Notes: generated by a model from the sequence alone, not told the origin. 64,000 bases of DNA from Candidatus Ruthia magnifica str. Cm (Calyptogena magnifica) (GCF_000015105.1 NC_008610.1:434001-498000); one strand, 5' to 3'. Shown: positions 1-9,730, counted from the stretch's first letter. Numbers and translations: made by a program.

Positions 1-329
1 ATTCTATCAGGATGCTGGTCACAAAGTTCTGAGAATTGATCAATTGGACAATCTTCATCGAGTGAGCAGGTTGCATGGGAATTTAAGACCAATACTCTTT
101 TTTCAGGCGAGAGAATTTTGGCAGTTTCTCCCATAAATTTAACCCCTGCAATAATAATAGTATGTGCATCACAGTTTTGACTAAAGCGTGCCATTTCTAA
201 TGAGTCAGATACAATACCGCCCGTTGCTTCTGCTAAGGTTTGCAATTTAGCATCTACATAATAGTGCGCAACTAAAACTGCATTGTGAGTTTTTAATTCA
301 GTCTTAATTTGTTCTTGGGTTGATAACAC
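1..329 (-). CDS. nadA: Quinolinate synthase NadA (3' part cut by window edge)
   Basis: NadA condenses iminoaspartate with dihydroxyacetone phosphate to quinolinate, the precursor of NAD, using a 4Fe-4S cluster. The visible N-terminal 109 residues carry VAHYYVD, a LAEATGG...SDSLEMARF block and [16 protein letters not shown], all typical of the family. The cysteine of the [10 protein letters not shown] segment is present; the later cluster cysteines lie outside the window. The start appears to be GTG at 329, because an in-frame TAA, which is also the aspS stop, lies two codons upstream. The gene therefore follows aspS by 6 bases and probably shares its transcript. Identity is secure; the start is inferred. 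Confidence 0.88.
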   Translation of the reverse strand, partial: MLSTQEQIKTELKTHNAVLVAHYYVDAKLQTLAEATGGIVSDSLEMARFSQNCDAHTIIIAGVKFMGETAKILSPEKRVLVLNSHATCSLDEDCPIDQFSELCDQHPDR

Positions 330-335
330 GAATGA

Positions 336-2087
336 TTAGTCTTTTTCTGGAAGATTGATCTTAACACTTAATTCACGCAATAATTTTCTTGATATACTGG
401 TAGGTGTATCGGTTAAAAGACAAGCGGCAGTTTGAGTCTTTGGAAAAGCAACCACATCACGAATAGAGTTTGCACCTGTCATAATCATCATCAAGCGGTC
501 AAGACCAAATGCCATACCACCATGAGGTGGGCAGCCATATTCTAGCGCATTCAGAAAAAAACCAAATTTATCTTGTATCTCTTGGTCGGAAATACCTAGT
601 AGCTTTAGAACAGTTTTTTGCATATCAATTTGATGGATACGAATAGAGCCACCACCCACCTCAGAGCCATTAATGACTAAGTCATATGCTTTGGATAGGG
701 CGGTAGTGGCAGTTTTTTCTAAAGTTTTAGCATCAACACTAGGAGCAGTAAATGGATGATGAGTGGTATTTAATGAGCCATCGTCACCCACTTCAAACAT
801 CGGAAAATCAACCACCCAAATAGGAGCCCATTGTGTATCGAATAAATCTAAATCTTTAGCAAGTTGTTCACGCAAATTACCCAAAGCTTCATTAACAATT
901 TTGCTTTTATCAGCGCCAAAGAAAATAATATCCCCTGTTTTTGCATCTGTCATTTCGATAACTTTAGCGATTACTTCATCGCCTAAGAATTTTAAAATAG
1001 GGGATGCTGGACCGTTTTTATTAAGCTTGATATAAGCCAAACCTTTTGCGCCATAAATGCTAACGTATTTTGTATATTTGTCGATATTTTTACGGCTAAT
1101 ACTGGCACCATTTGGTACTTTTAAAGCGGCAACACGAGAATCATCGTAATTAGCCGGACCTGAAAATACTTTAAAATCAACGCCTTGCATTATTTTGTCT
1201 ATGCTGACTATTTGCATTGAAATACGCATATCTGGGCGGTCTAGCCCGTATTTTGCCATGGAATCTGCATAAGTAATGGTGGGAAAATTATCACCTAAGT
1301 CAACATTAATGACTAATTTAAACAAGCCTCGTGTCATTTTTTCCATCATTGTCATGATTTCATTTTCACTCATAAATGAAGTTTCAACATCAAGTTGGGT
1401 AAATTCAGGTTGGCGATCAGCACGTAAGTCTTCATCTCTAAAGCATTTAACAATTTGATAATAACGCTCAAATCCTGACATCATTAAAAGTTGTTTGAAT
1501 AATTGTGGTGATTGTGGCAAGGCAAAGAATTTACCTGAATGAGTGCGCGAAGGCACTAAATAATCACGCGCACCTTCTGGGGTGGCTTTGGTTAAAAACG
1601 GGGTTTCGATATCTAAAAAATCATGCTCATCCATAAATTCACGCATATAACGAGTAACGCGTGAACGTAAACGTAAGCGATTTTGCATGGTATCACTACG
1701 TAAGTCTAGATATCTATATCTAAGTCGCACTTCTTCTGAGGTGTCAGTTGCATCAATCTGGAATGGTACGGGTTTGGAAGTGTTAAGAATTTCAATATTT
1801 TGCGCTTTAATTTCAATTTTACCAGTGCTTAGTTTTGGATTAGTTAAACCCTCGCCTCTGGCAATAATTGTGCCTGTAATTTTTAATACAAATTCGTTAC
1901 GAACGGTTTCAGCCAAAGAAAAATCTGCATTATCAGGATTGATAACCACTTGAGCAATACCGTGTTTATCACGCATGTCTAAAAAGATAACACCACCATG
2001 ATCACGCCTGCGATTAACCCAGCCATAAATTTCTACTGTTTGGCCTATATTGTCTTTGTTTAGTTCGCCACAAAAATGTGTTCTCAT
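336..2087 (-). CDS. aspS: Aspartyl-tRNA synthetase
   Basis: Class II synthetase that charges tRNA-Asp (or tRNA-Asp/Asn in non-discriminating forms). At 583 residues it has the full bacterial length. It has an N-terminal OB-fold anticodon domain (about 1-105, with [11 protein letters not shown]), the catalytic core with motif 2 ([18 protein letters not shown]), the bacterial insertion domain (about 290-410) and motif 3 ([11 protein letters not shown]) near the C-terminus. The ATG at 2087 begins MRTHFCGEL, as expected. It sits 4 bases downstream of the DUF502 gene and 6 bases upstream of nadA, so the three look co-transcribed. A tRNA-Asn gene is present in the window; whether the enzyme also mischarges it cannot be told from this stretch. 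Confidence 0.97.
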   Translation of the reverse strand: MRTHFCGELNKDNIGQTVEIYGWVNRRRDHGGVIFLDMRDKHGIAQVVINPDNADFSLAETVRNEFVLKITGTIIARGEGLTNPKLSTGKIEIKAQNIEILNTSKPVPFQIDATDTSEEVRLRYRYLDLRSDTMQNRLRLRSRVTRYMREFMDEHDFLDIETPFLTKATPEGARDYLVPSRTHSGKFFALPQSPQLFKQLLMMSGFERYYQIVKCFRDEDLRADRQPEFTQLDVETSFMSENEIMTMMEKMTRGLFKLVINVDLGDNFPTITYADSMAKYGLDRPDMRISMQIVSIDKIMQGVDFKVFSGPANYDDSRVAALKVPNGASISRKNIDKYTKYVSIYGAKGLAYIKLNKNGPASPILKFLGDEVIAKVIEMTDAKTGDIIFFGADKSKIVNEALGNLREQLAKDLDLFDTQWAPIWVVDFPMFEVGDDGSLNTTHHPFTAPSVDAKTLEKTATTALSKAYDLVINGSEVGGGSIRIHQIDMQKTVLKLLGISDQEIQDKFGFFLNALEYGCPPHGGMAFGLDRLMMIMTGANSIRDVVAFPKTQTAACLLTDTPTSISRKLLRELSVKINLPEKD

Positions 2088-2091
2088 AGTT

Positions 2092-2694
2092 TTACCTTTT
2101 TTGTATTGGCGTTACTACACCAGTAGAAATAATCAGTTTGAATGCTTCATCAACACTCATGTCAAGCTCAATCACATCATTTTTTGAAAGCATAATGAAA
2201 AAGCCAGAAGTAGGATTGGGAGTGCTAGGTACGTAAATATTAATAATTTTTTGTCCAACTTTTCTCTCTACTTCGCCACCATAGTTGCCTGTTTGAAAAG
2301 CAATAGTCCACATACCTTTGCGAGGATATTCAACCAATAGTGCTTTTTTAAGACTTTTACCAGAAGGGCTAAACACGGTATCTGAAAGTTGTTTAAGTGC
2401 GCTATAGATACTTCTAAATCCTGGAATTTTATTGAGTAGTTTTTCCCAAAGTTGGATTAGCTTACGACCAATAAAATTATTAACTAAAGCACCCGTTATT
2501 AGCATGATAAAAATAACCCAAATAATGCCAGATCCAGGAATGGTGTTGTCTAAATTAAATAAAGCTTCTGGTAGGTATTGGGTGGGAACAATATTATTGA
2601 CTAATTCTAAAAAGAATTTAATAACAACAATACTAAGCCCTAAAGGTATCCAGAATAATAGACCAGAGATAAAATAATTTCGTAAGCGTTTCAA
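2092..2694 (-). CDS. DUF502 family inner-membrane protein
   Basis: A 200-residue protein with a short basic N-terminus (MKRLRNY) and two hydrophobic segments (about 7-30 and 53-75). A soluble domain follows, containing [18 protein letters not shown] and [14 protein letters not shown], the conserved features of the DUF502 family. The molecular function of the family is unknown to me. The start is TTG at 2694; no ATG lies nearby in frame. The gene stands just upstream of aspS, an arrangement common in gammaproteobacteria, which supports the family call and a shared transcript. Confidence 0.85.
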   Translation of the reverse strand: MKRLRNYFISGLLFWIPLGLSIVVIKFFLELVNNIVPTQYLPEALFNLDNTIPGSGIIWVIFIMLITGALVNNFIGRKLIQLWEKLLNKIPGFRSIYSALKQLSDTVFSPSGKSLKKALLVEYPRKGMWTIAFQTGNYGGEVERKVGQKIINIYVPSTPNPTSGFFIMLSKNDVIELDMSVDEAFKLIISTGVVTPIQKR

Positions 2695-2748
2695 CGGTTC
2701 AAAACAATAGCGATAAAAGACTATTTTAGCATAAGCACTGTACTATTT

Positions 2749-3525
2749 TTATACCGACTCTTCATCTCTGAGAGTTAAGATCTCGCATCCGTTTTGCGAG
2801 ACTAAAATAGTATGCTCCCATTGTGCAGAAAGCGTGTGGTCTTTTGTGGTTACTGTCCAGTTATCAACTTTAGAAGTAATAACTTCAAACCCCCCTAGAT
2901 TAATCATAGGCTCAATTGTAAAAGTCATACCTGCTTCAAGGATTGGACTAATGTCTGATTTTCCATCATCATAATGAACCACTTGAGGTTCAGCGTGGAA
3001 CTCAGTTCCAATGCCATGTCCACAATAATCACGCACCACGGCGCAATTATTTTTATTCGCATGAGTGCCAATTGCCTTGCCAATTTCACCCAAATGAATA
3101 CCAGGTTTTACTTGTTTAATACCGATGTATAAACATTCTTGTGCAATTCTACAAATGAGTTGTGCTTTGACGCTGGATTTACCAATGATGAACATTTTTG
3201 AAGTATCACCATGAAAGCCATCTTTAATAATGGTGATATCAATATTAATTATATCCCCTTTTTTAAGTCTCTTAAATCCAGGAATGCCGTGGCAAACTAC
3301 ATGGTTAACACTGGTACAAATAGATTTTGGAAAACCGTGATAATTAAGTGGCGCAGCAATTGCTCCCTGATGATTAACAATGTAATCATGGCAAATTTTG
3401 TCTAATTCATCAGTACTAATGCCAGCCTTAACATAAGGCGATATCATATCAATGGCATTAGCTGCTAAATATCCAGCCACACGCATTTTTTCAATATCAT
3501 CCTTTGATTTAATAGCTATTGACAT
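2749..3525 (-). CDS. map: Methionine aminopeptidase type I
   Basis: Removes the initiator methionine from nascent proteins. The 258-residue length is standard. The metal ligands are visible in order: the first Asp in INIDITIIKDG, the second in FHGDTSKMF, the His in GHGIGTEFH, the Glu in TIEPMINLGG and the last Glu in the C-terminal QWEHTILV. The start ATG overlaps the stop of the upstream M48 protease gene in a TAATG arrangement, so translation is probably coupled. The pair map plus protease is not functionally obvious; the link is likely only transcriptional. Confidence 0.96.
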   Translation of the reverse strand: MSIAIKSKDDIEKMRVAGYLAANAIDMISPYVKAGISTDELDKICHDYIVNHQGAIAAPLNYHGFPKSICTSVNHVVCHGIPGFKRLKKGDIINIDITIIKDGFHGDTSKMFIIGKSSVKAQLICRIAQECLYIGIKQVKPGIHLGEIGKAIGTHANKNNCAVVRDYCGHGIGTEFHAEPQVVHYDDGKSDISPILEAGMTFTIEPMINLGGFEVITSKVDNWTVTTKDHTLSAQWEHTILVSQNGCEILTLRDEESV

Positions 3526-4550
3526 TAGATTCTATTTTGGATTCTTTTAATGCGCTTATCTAGTGGTGGGTGTGTGGCAAATAACTCACCAGACATTCCA
3601 AACAACATGGCATGAGTGTATTCTTCGGTATTGGGGTTTTCAAGTTTAGTTTTACCACTATTACCACTATTTTGCATAATCTCAAATGCCTCAACCAAAC
3701 CATTAGGATAACGAGTAAATTGAACAGCAGAGGCATCAGCTAAATATTCACGTTGGCGTGACATTGCTGCTTGTAAAATACGCCCGAACCAAACCGTCAT
3801 CATTCCAATTAATGCAATGATAGCGGCAATTGCAAATAATATTAATTTTGCTCGACCATCCATGCGGCGATTATAAGCGGCTTGATAAAATATCATTCTG
3901 GCGAGAAAAAACAATGCAGTAAAACCAAATACAAATGCACTGATTTGGATGTTAAGTTTGATGTCATGGTTGACAATATGTCCAATTTCATGAGCAATGA
4001 CACCAGATAATTGAGTGCGATTAAAACTCACCATTGAACCTTGAGTAATGGCAACAATCGCTTCTTGAGTGGTTTTTCCTGCAGCAAAGGCGTTAATGGC
4101 ATTATCTGGAATGATGTATAAGGCGGGAGCAGGAATGTTGGCTGCCAAGGCTTGTTCGGCAACAATATTAAGTGTTTGTTTTTCTTCAATTGACAGCTTG
4201 TCTTCATCACTAATTAGTTTGCCACCAAAGGCAAGTGCGACTTTATGTCCATTTGATTTTTGATAAAAACCAAATGCAGTGGCACTCAGCATTGCCAATA
4301 ATACCATTAGTGAAAACTCCAAAAAACCAAGTAACTGCTCTTGATTCTGAAAGACGATTTGATTGGCAGCAATAAACTTTTCATTAAAGCTGTATTGTTG
4401 ATATTCAGGCTGATAAAACTGTGCTAAATTCAGCCCAATAAACAAAGTGTAGCCAATTAACATAGACGAAATTAATAATAAAATAAGATATAAAGACCAA
4501 ATGATTATCGTGTTCTTTTTGGCCTTGTCTTGATGTTCCCTAAAGTCCAT
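3525..4550 (-). CDS. M48-family membrane metalloprotease (HtpX-like)
   Basis: An integral membrane zinc protease of 341 residues. It has hydrophobic segments at about 16-38, 77-95, 203-220 and 236-255, and the zinc motif HEIGH at 187-191. The motif sits in the usual AGVIAHE-like context (SGVIAHEIGHIVNHD). The conserved NAFAAG segment lies at about 153-158 and the third zinc ligand is expected in QREYLADASAV. M48 members of this type degrade damaged membrane proteins. The next gene upstream is lemA, and LemA plus M48 protease is a recurrent pair, so this is likely the LemA-associated form rather than classical E. coli HtpX. A 145-base spacer separates it from lemA. Confidence 0.88.
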   Translation of the reverse strand: MDFREHQDKAKKNTIIIWSLYLILLLISSMLIGYTLFIGLNLAQFYQPEYQQYSFNEKFIAANQIVFQNQEQLLGFLEFSLMVLLAMLSATAFGFYQKSNGHKVALAFGGKLISDEDKLSIEEKQTLNIVAEQALAANIPAPALYIIPDNAINAFAAGKTTQEAIVAITQGSMVSFNRTQLSGVIAHEIGHIVNHDIKLNIQISAFVFGFTALFFLARMIFYQAAYNRRMDGRAKLILFAIAAIIALIGMMTVWFGRILQAAMSRQREYLADASAVQFTRYPNGLVEAFEIMQNSGNSGKTKLENPNTEEYTHAMLFGMSGELFATHPPLDKRIKRIQNRI

Positions 4551-4695
4551 TGTTAAAGATGTTTCCAGAAATCTCAGTGTGATTTAGAGAGTGTACTCCT
4601 TTTAATGCCCCTTTGAGGGATGGAAAAAAGCATTGTTTTATGTATTTCAGTGCGAGACTTGCCATTGCCCATAGGAGTGTAAATCGTATTAAGGT

Positions 4696-5304
4696 TTAAG
4701 CAAACAAGTCTTTAGGTGCTTGGTTTAATTGTTCCAAGTTTTCGCTAAATTCTAAATTTTGTGCATCTATACCAAAGCCAAATACACCAGCAAACAGTAC
4801 ATTCGGAAATGATTTTTTGTACTCATTAAACTTTTGAACTAAGTCGTTATACCCCTGTCGAGCACTGGCAATACGATTTTCTGTGGTGGTCATCTCCTCA
4901 CTTAGTTGCATCATATTTTCGCTTGCTTTTAAATCAGGGTAGGCTTCCATTTTTAAGTTAAACCCACTCATTGCACTATCCAATGCTATCTGAGAACTGG
5001 CTAGATTTGTCATAACACTTGACTCACCTGGATTTTTTTTTGCCACTTTGTTGGCTTGTGTTAATTCTGCCCTAGCTTCAGTAATAGCAGTTAACGTTTC
5101 TCTTTCATGCTCCATGTATTTTTTGGCAACATCAACCAAATTGCCAATTAAGTCTAAGCGTCGTTTAAGTTGTATTGAAATTTGCTCAAAGCTATTTTGA
5201 TACTGAGTTTTGTAAGAAATCAAGTTGTTATAAATGTTGATAATCCAAATAAGCAAAACAACAACAATTGTAATTAGCAACCAGTTTTGTGTTAAAAATT
5301 CCAT
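4696..5304 (-). CDS. lemA: LemA family protein
   Basis: A 202-residue protein with one N-terminal membrane anchor (about 8-25, LLITIVVVLLIWIINIY), followed by long helical stretches. Diagnostic LemA motifs are seen: the N-terminal NNLISYKTQYQNSFEQI block, RRLDLIGNLV and the C-terminal YNDLVQKFNEYKKSFPN. Function is poorly defined in the family. It often accompanies M48 proteases, as here. The start ATG at 5304 is followed directly by the predicted anchor. It is the first gene of the leftmost minus-strand group. Confidence 0.92.
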   Translation of the reverse strand: MEFLTQNWLLITIVVVLLIWIINIYNNLISYKTQYQNSFEQISIQLKRRLDLIGNLVDVAKKYMEHERETLTAITEARAELTQANKVAKKNPGESSVMTNLASSQIALDSAMSGFNLKMEAYPDLKASENMMQLSEEMTTTENRIASARQGYNDLVQKFNEYKKSFPNVLFAGVFGFGIDAQNLEFSENLEQLNQAPKDLFA

Positions 5305-5866
5305 CTTAAACCTTTTTAAAAATTAATCAATATTAATTATATAAGGCTATTACTATTTAAATTCAAGTCTTTTATTTCCTTTAATTTAATTTTGAGCGTT
5401 TTTATATTTAATGGGGAAAATAAATTCAATTGAAATTGCTTGTAGTTATAAACCTTATACATATACTTTTTCAATTCTGCTATAAAGTCTATCATGAATA
5501 ATTGGATAGTCATAGCCACTTAAATGTTTTCTTATTTGATGGTTCCTATTTATTTTTATGTTGATTTATAATAAGGATTTGTTATGATTATGCGCTACTA
5601 AAGTCGCAAAATTAAATGCATTTTTTCATCTAGTGTAATAATGCCACTTTAGAAATTTTTCATTCAACAATGGCAATAGATAATTTTTTTCCAGTTTTTA
5701 GATACACAACCCTTATCCAATGCTGATTTTAAGGTTTATTTTAGCAAGGTAGTGGTAATCACTCAAAGTATCAAGTAATAATTAATTGTTATTTTTAATG
5801 ATGATTTTTTTCTCAATCGTGTCGTGCATAATTTTTGTTTTAATTAAAATATCTCTTATTGGAGAG
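5305..5866. other. Non-coding stretch, nothing recognised
   Basis: About 560 very AT-rich bases upstream of lemA. A 60-codon reading frame on the minus strand at 5337-5519 has lysine/asparagine-rich low-complexity content and no family resemblance. The promoter for the lemA group should lie here, but I see no clear -35/-10 pair. It is probably fully eroded former coding DNA. Confidence 0.5.
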
Positions 5867-6315
5867 TATTAGAAGATTTTTATTCAAAGAGTTAGACGTC
5901 CGTGGGCAGCAGATGATTGAGAATTGTAGTTATTCTAAAGTGGTTTAGCAGCTATTTTGTGAATTGAGCGTACTGGCAATCATATTGGTAAATGGCATAA
6001 GCATAAAAATAAAATTACCATGCAACTTTAAGGGGGATGGTGTAATTAGTTTATTACTGATTGAAGTGACCGAAGTTATTGATAAGTATGATAACTTTGG
6101 TTAAATTTTAAGTAGAGGGAAAATTATTATCACCTTATACAATGCACAAACTAAGCGTAATTTTTCAGTCAGAAAAATTAGAGAAAAATTATCTCTAATT
6201 TAGGTGAAAAAGACGCTAGAGATTTGTTTAAAGAACATAGTGAAATTGCTATTCATAATGAAATGTGCATTTATTTTTTGATGATAGTGATTTAAATAAA
6301 ATATTCTCTAATTGA
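5867..6315 (+). pseudogene. hslO: Hsp33 redox chaperone, degraded
   Basis: Translation pieced across frames gives RRFLFKELDVRG, then LFCELSVLAIILVNG, then NFKGDGVISLLLIEVTE. The last pieces are LGEKDARDLFKEHSEI and IYFFDDSDLNKIF. In order these match the N-terminus, the LLGEL/KFxG...QGDG core and the C-terminal zinc region of Hsp33. Stops and frameshifts interrupt the frames. The middle third is missing. The four zinc cysteines (CxC and CxxC) are reduced to a single one. The end is an in-frame TGA at 6313. In the living family Hsp33 is a cytoplasmic holdase activated by oxidation. Identity rests on several separate motif matches in the right order. Confidence 0.8.
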
Positions 6316-6343
6316 ACGTGTAAAAAATATTGCGAAAGCAAGA

Positions 6344-6420
6344 TGGGGCGAGAAACGGGGTTTGAACCCGCGACAACCGGAATCACAATCCGGGGCTCTA
6401 CCAACTGAGCTATTCCCGCC
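6344..6420 (-). tRNA. tRNA-His (GUG)
   Basis: Reading the minus strand gives a cloverleaf with anticodon GTG inside the stem CCGGA/TCCGG. It has a D-arm with AGCTCAGTTGG, a T-arm with GGTTCAAA and an encoded CCA at 6344-6346. The extra G at position -1 (base 6420) pairs with C73, which is the identity element of tRNA-His. No clear promoter was seen upstream of it. Confidence 0.97.
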
Positions 6421-6626
6421 ATAAACTATTACCTCAGGCTTCTTACCTTGAAGCGGTACTTCCAGATTCGAGTGTATGAGCTACGATTTATAAGGCCAAT
6501 ATTTTATACTTAAAAATCAAAAACTTAACTATTTTGAAGTATAATACTGCCAAAGCTACAGACCGCGCCATTAAAGGGTAAAAGAATATATTATACATAT
6601 TTTAAGTGCGTTTCCGAGGACTTTAA

Positions 6627-6672
6627 ATATAAACAATCATTTTGTTAACGTTAATAAAATGATTGTTTATAT
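6627..6672. repeat. 46-bp near-perfect palindrome
   Basis: The left half (6627-6649) and right half (6650-6672) are reverse complements at 22 of 23 positions. The single exception, G at 6644 opposite T at 6655, would form a G:U pair in RNA. The centre is the self-complementary TTAACGTTAA. There is no long T-run after it, so it is not a standard rho-independent terminator. It lies just upstream of the RhuM relic. It could be an operator, a hairpin in a leader RNA, a recombination remnant or a bidirectional terminator. Confidence 0.85.
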
Positions 6673-6699
6673 AATGAGGCAACATGACTGCCATAAAAA

Positions 6700-7165
6700 A
6701 GAATAGACGAATTATTTAATGTAGATAGAAGTGTTGTTAGCAAATATTTAAAAAATATTCTTAAATCTCAAGAACTATCTAAAAAACGAGTATGTGTAAA
6801 ATTTACATATACCGCTCAACATGTTGCTATTAAAGAAAACATAAATTTAGAATACTATAACTTAGATGCTATCTTATCAGTTGACTACCATGTTAATTCA
6901 TACCAAAGCCACTCAATTTAAAGAATTTTTAGAGCGTCTCCCCCAATCAGAGCCAAATACACTAGCAAATAACTGATATATTTTCTGAGTGCTGTGGATT
7001 ATGATAATACTTTTGAAATCACTAAAAAATTTTCTAATGCAGGCTTGTAAACTTGTGGAAATGCTCCTGATGGTAGAATATTGAAGTCAGATATAGTTGT
7101 GGTAAAAAATTACTCAACAAAGATAACGTATTCACGCCTGAAACAGGGCTACTAAAAAACTTATT
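6700..7165 (+). pseudogene. RhuM-family (virulence/accessory) protein, degraded
   Basis: An open stretch of about 70 codons reads RIDELFNVDRSVVSKYLKNI, then YYNLDAILSVDYHVNS. After a frameshift come TKATQFKEFLE and SAVDYDNTFEITKKF, and finally NAPDGRILKSDIVVVKNY. These are the consecutive conserved blocks of the RhuM family: DNA-binding-like head, YNLDAIISVGYRVNS, ATQFR, SVDYD and the ILKSDV...KNYL end. Several frameshifts and stops make it non-functional. RhuM genes are typically carried on genomic islands, plasmids or phage-like elements, so this marks old acquired DNA. Exact ends are approximate. Confidence 0.75.
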
Positions 7166-8218
7166 GATGATTTTATATTCTTGTCGTTTTTATTTGTCAA
7201 ATTCATTTATTAAACCTTTAATAATGCTTTCTTATTGCTCTTACCATTGCCAGATAGTGCCACCCATTCTCTTTTGTTCTTTGGTTAGAGTTTCAACAGA
7301 GGCTTTTAATTTTTCTTTGGACTCAAGGTTTAAACGTTCTAGTTTTGCGTTGATTTTCCTTGTATTAGTGACGCCATCATTATCACTACAGTCTTATAAT
7401 CTATTCTTTCCATCAATTCCATTTGCTTAATCTACAAACCTTGACGAATATGCCAACTCTTTAAATCCTTTTATTCTGGTACGTCATTTTTTCTAAGTTT
7501 TTCTATAATCTTGATAACTTTTTGTTCAATTTTGCAGATTAACTTTTGGAATAACTCATAACCTTAAACACTTCATTTTAATCATTAATTCTTGTGTTTT
7601 AATGCAAGCTTTCAAATTTAAGTTGTTCAAGCTCATACGCCATTTGTAACCTACTGTTTAGTAAATTATGGCAACAATAAACCTCATGAATACAGTCCAT
7701 CTTTATACTCATGTCTCTACCATTTAAATGGGTAAAATAAACTTTGTTATTTTCTACTCCGCTATTATAGCCTTGAAGCCTTAGTTGACAGGTTTATTCT
7801 CTGACTGATTTTGTATATTTACTCAACTTTTAAAACTCCTTCTAGAGGATGACAGAAAGTAAAATACTGAATGCTAAAAGAATTGTTACACCTCTGGTTG
7901 TATTTTGTTTAATCGATATTATTAGTGCGGGGGTAGTTTCATAGATTTAAGATTGAAATCGAGTAACAAGTGTCGAGAATTGAAGAGGTATTATTTCATT
8001 TAGCTGGCAGTAGTAAGCCTCTCAGTCAATCTACTAACAAATTTGATAAATCAGTTAGGTTCTTTGAGAGAGATAGCATATACATACCACACCAAGGCAT
8101 TGTCACAATTCAAGAAAATGTTATATGAGCGAATACTCAAAAATATGAATATGTTATATTTTTTTTGGTTTTTAAAAAAAGTGTATCTCCGTATCTTTTT
8201 GTTTATATCATTTTAAAG
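7166..8218. other. Decayed accessory DNA, gene(s) not identified
   Basis: About 1 kb without an intact gene. The minus strand, in several frames, gives long readable pieces. One is near 7640-7780 (YFTHLNGRDMSIKMDCIHEV, then LLNSRLQMAYELEQLKFES). Another is near 7260-7390 (lysine/glutamate-rich, with ERLNLESKEKLKASVETL). Their composition looks like former protein-coding sequence, with a probable coiled coil. I do not recognise a family. Nothing was recognised in 7870-8218. An 88-codon plus-strand frame at 7164-7430 is the antisense of the coiled-coil piece and not a gene. Confidence 0.4.
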
Positions 8219-8295
8219 TGGCACGCCCAACACGATTCGAACGTGTGACCTACGGCTTAGAAGGCCGTTGCTCTATCCGGCTGAGCTATGGGCGC
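8219..8295 (-). tRNA. tRNA-Arg (UCU)
   Basis: Minus-strand cloverleaf of 77 bases including CCA (8219-8221). The anticodon loop CTTCTAA gives anticodon TCT. Acceptor GCGCCCA pairs with TGGGCGT (one G:U), the D-arm contains AGCTCAGCCGG, and the T-loop is TTCGAAT. It lies 48 bases downstream of tRNA-Pro and is probably processed from the same transcript. Confidence 0.96.
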
Positions 8296-8343
8296 ATACC
8301 AAAAGTCATTATTAAAGTCGCTCTAAATGCAAGGTATTTTTTT

Positions 8344-8420
8344 TGGTCGGAGTGGAGGGATTTGAACCCCCGACCACCTGGTCCCAAACCAGATACGCTA
8401 CCAAACTGCGCTACACTCCG
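8344..8420 (-). tRNA. tRNA-Pro (UGG)
   Basis: Minus-strand cloverleaf of 77 bases with encoded CCA (8344-8346). The anticodon loop TTTGGGA gives anticodon TGG. Acceptor CGGAGTG pairs with CACTCCG, and the T-loop TTCAAAT is present. It is the first tRNA of a two-tRNA transcript with tRNA-Arg(UCU). Confidence 0.96.
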
Positions 8421-8432
8421 AAAAAAATGACA

Positions 8433-8460
8433 ATTATACTTTGTTAAATTGAAATGTAAA
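8433..8460 (-). promoter_or_regulatory. Promoter of tRNA-Pro/tRNA-Arg
   Basis: On the minus strand a TTTACA box (8460-8455) and a TATAAT box (8438-8433) are 16 bases apart. The expected start of transcription is near 8426, just ahead of the tRNA-Pro 5' end at 8420. Confidence 0.6.
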
Positions 8461-8485
8461 TGATTAAATTGCTGATGATTTGCAA

Positions 8486-9710
8486 TTAATCAATCCCTAA
8501 TTCATGACAAATAGCATCAATTTTTTGTATTACGCTTTTGTCAATTTCAATGGGCTCTTCCCATTCTTGATTAGTTTCACCAGAAAGTTTATAGTAGTAT
8601 CAATGCCTATTTTTGAGTCAAGACTAGAGACTGGAGAGGTAAAATTAAAATAATCAATGAGTGATTATCAAAAAAAATAGCGCCATGATTTGAGTCCAAT
8701 GTGTACGCTCAACGTCCAAGCTCTCCATTATTATACGCTTGGTATATTCTGGATATTGCTGTTGTAAAAGTGATATAAACACTTCATTAAGCAGTAGGTT
8801 CATCGATGGTTTTGCCTGTATAAGTGGAGTGATAAATGGAATTAATTCTGGTGATTATTCTTTACACCGTAAAGACAAGAAATTTTTCTACTTTGTTATA
8901 ATAACCAGTATGGTCAACCAAAAGAGTCTTCGTTTACTATCTATTTGGATGGATGACACCTTCTAGGATAACCTCAATATTTTCAGGAATCTGTAAATCA
9001 TTGTCCAAACACGTATAGACTTTGGTTTTTATGCCTTACAAAAGTTCCCAGCAAAGCCGTACACTTAATGTATCGGAAATGGGTACGTTGTAGTAAGATT
9101 AGCCCAAATGCTACAGCAACTGAAAAAGATTCGTTGGAATTTTTTTGTACCAATCTTTAAAATCGAGTGCAGCACTCATGATGCAATGGCTAACGTATAA
9201 TGAGTTTATTTTTTCCAAAGACTTACTGGCAATAAATACCTAAATTTTGTCGTTTTTTATATGTTTCTTTTGTGAGTAGTACGGTGTTTTTAGATCAACA
9301 AGTTTGAATGGGTAATTTAGACAAATCAACCTTATTCTTTTCAATAAAGACAACTTGGCACTGAACTTTTTTTGACTAATTTAACAGACATATTGAGTAC
9401 TTTTTTGTACTGGAAGTTTTTTAATGGTATCTTTAAATCTTTTAGGTTGTTTTAATTCAGTTAGCAGTTTTTCCAATTCTATTAATGTGATTAAATCTTT
9501 AATGACCAAATTCCAACAACATGCTTAATTGTACCAAATAAATTTTCAAATATTGGCATTTTTAAATAAAAGCTCAGGACCTTGTTTATTCAGTGTTCGG
9601 TGACAAATTTCAGTAATTTTTAAATAAGTGTCAATTTATGTTTGAATACGTTTGAGTTCACTTTATTTTTCTAATTTAATGATAAACTCACGTAAATCTT
9701 AACATTGCAT
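8486..9710 (-). pseudogene. ubiD: 3-octaprenyl-4-hydroxybenzoate decarboxylase, degraded
   Basis: The whole length of UbiD can be followed in broken frames. DLREFIIKLEK and LKITEICHRTLNKQGPELLF come at the N-terminus. NLFGTIKHV, RQNLGIYCQ and DTLSVRLCWELL lie further in. NDLQIPENIEVILEG, DHTGYYNKVEKFLVFTV and IYHSTYTGKTIDEP form the core. NEVFISLLQQQYPE and GETNQEWEEPIEIDKS are at the C-terminus. Many stops, frameshifts and an internal loss (after the QQYPE block) prevent function. The intact enzyme decarboxylates polyprenyl-hydroxybenzoate with prenylated FMN in ubiquinone synthesis. The order and density of motifs make the identity very firm. Confidence 0.9.
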
Positions 9711-9730
9711 TGGTATTTTCTTTAAATTAA

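Noticed and set aside
6421-6480. Possible second tRNA remnant next to tRNA-His
   Set aside because: Some stem-like and TTCGAG-like words occur, but no cloverleaf with acceptor, D- and T-arms can be drawn.
7164-7430. 88-codon plus-strand reading frame
   Set aside because: It is antisense to a lysine/glutamate-rich relic on the minus strand. Its Phe/Leu/Ser richness is the mirror of that coding.
8218-8430. 70-codon reading frame across two tRNA genes
   Set aside because: The sequence is fully explained by tRNA-Arg(UCU) and tRNA-Pro on the other strand. Proteins predicted from tRNA antisense are a known artefact.
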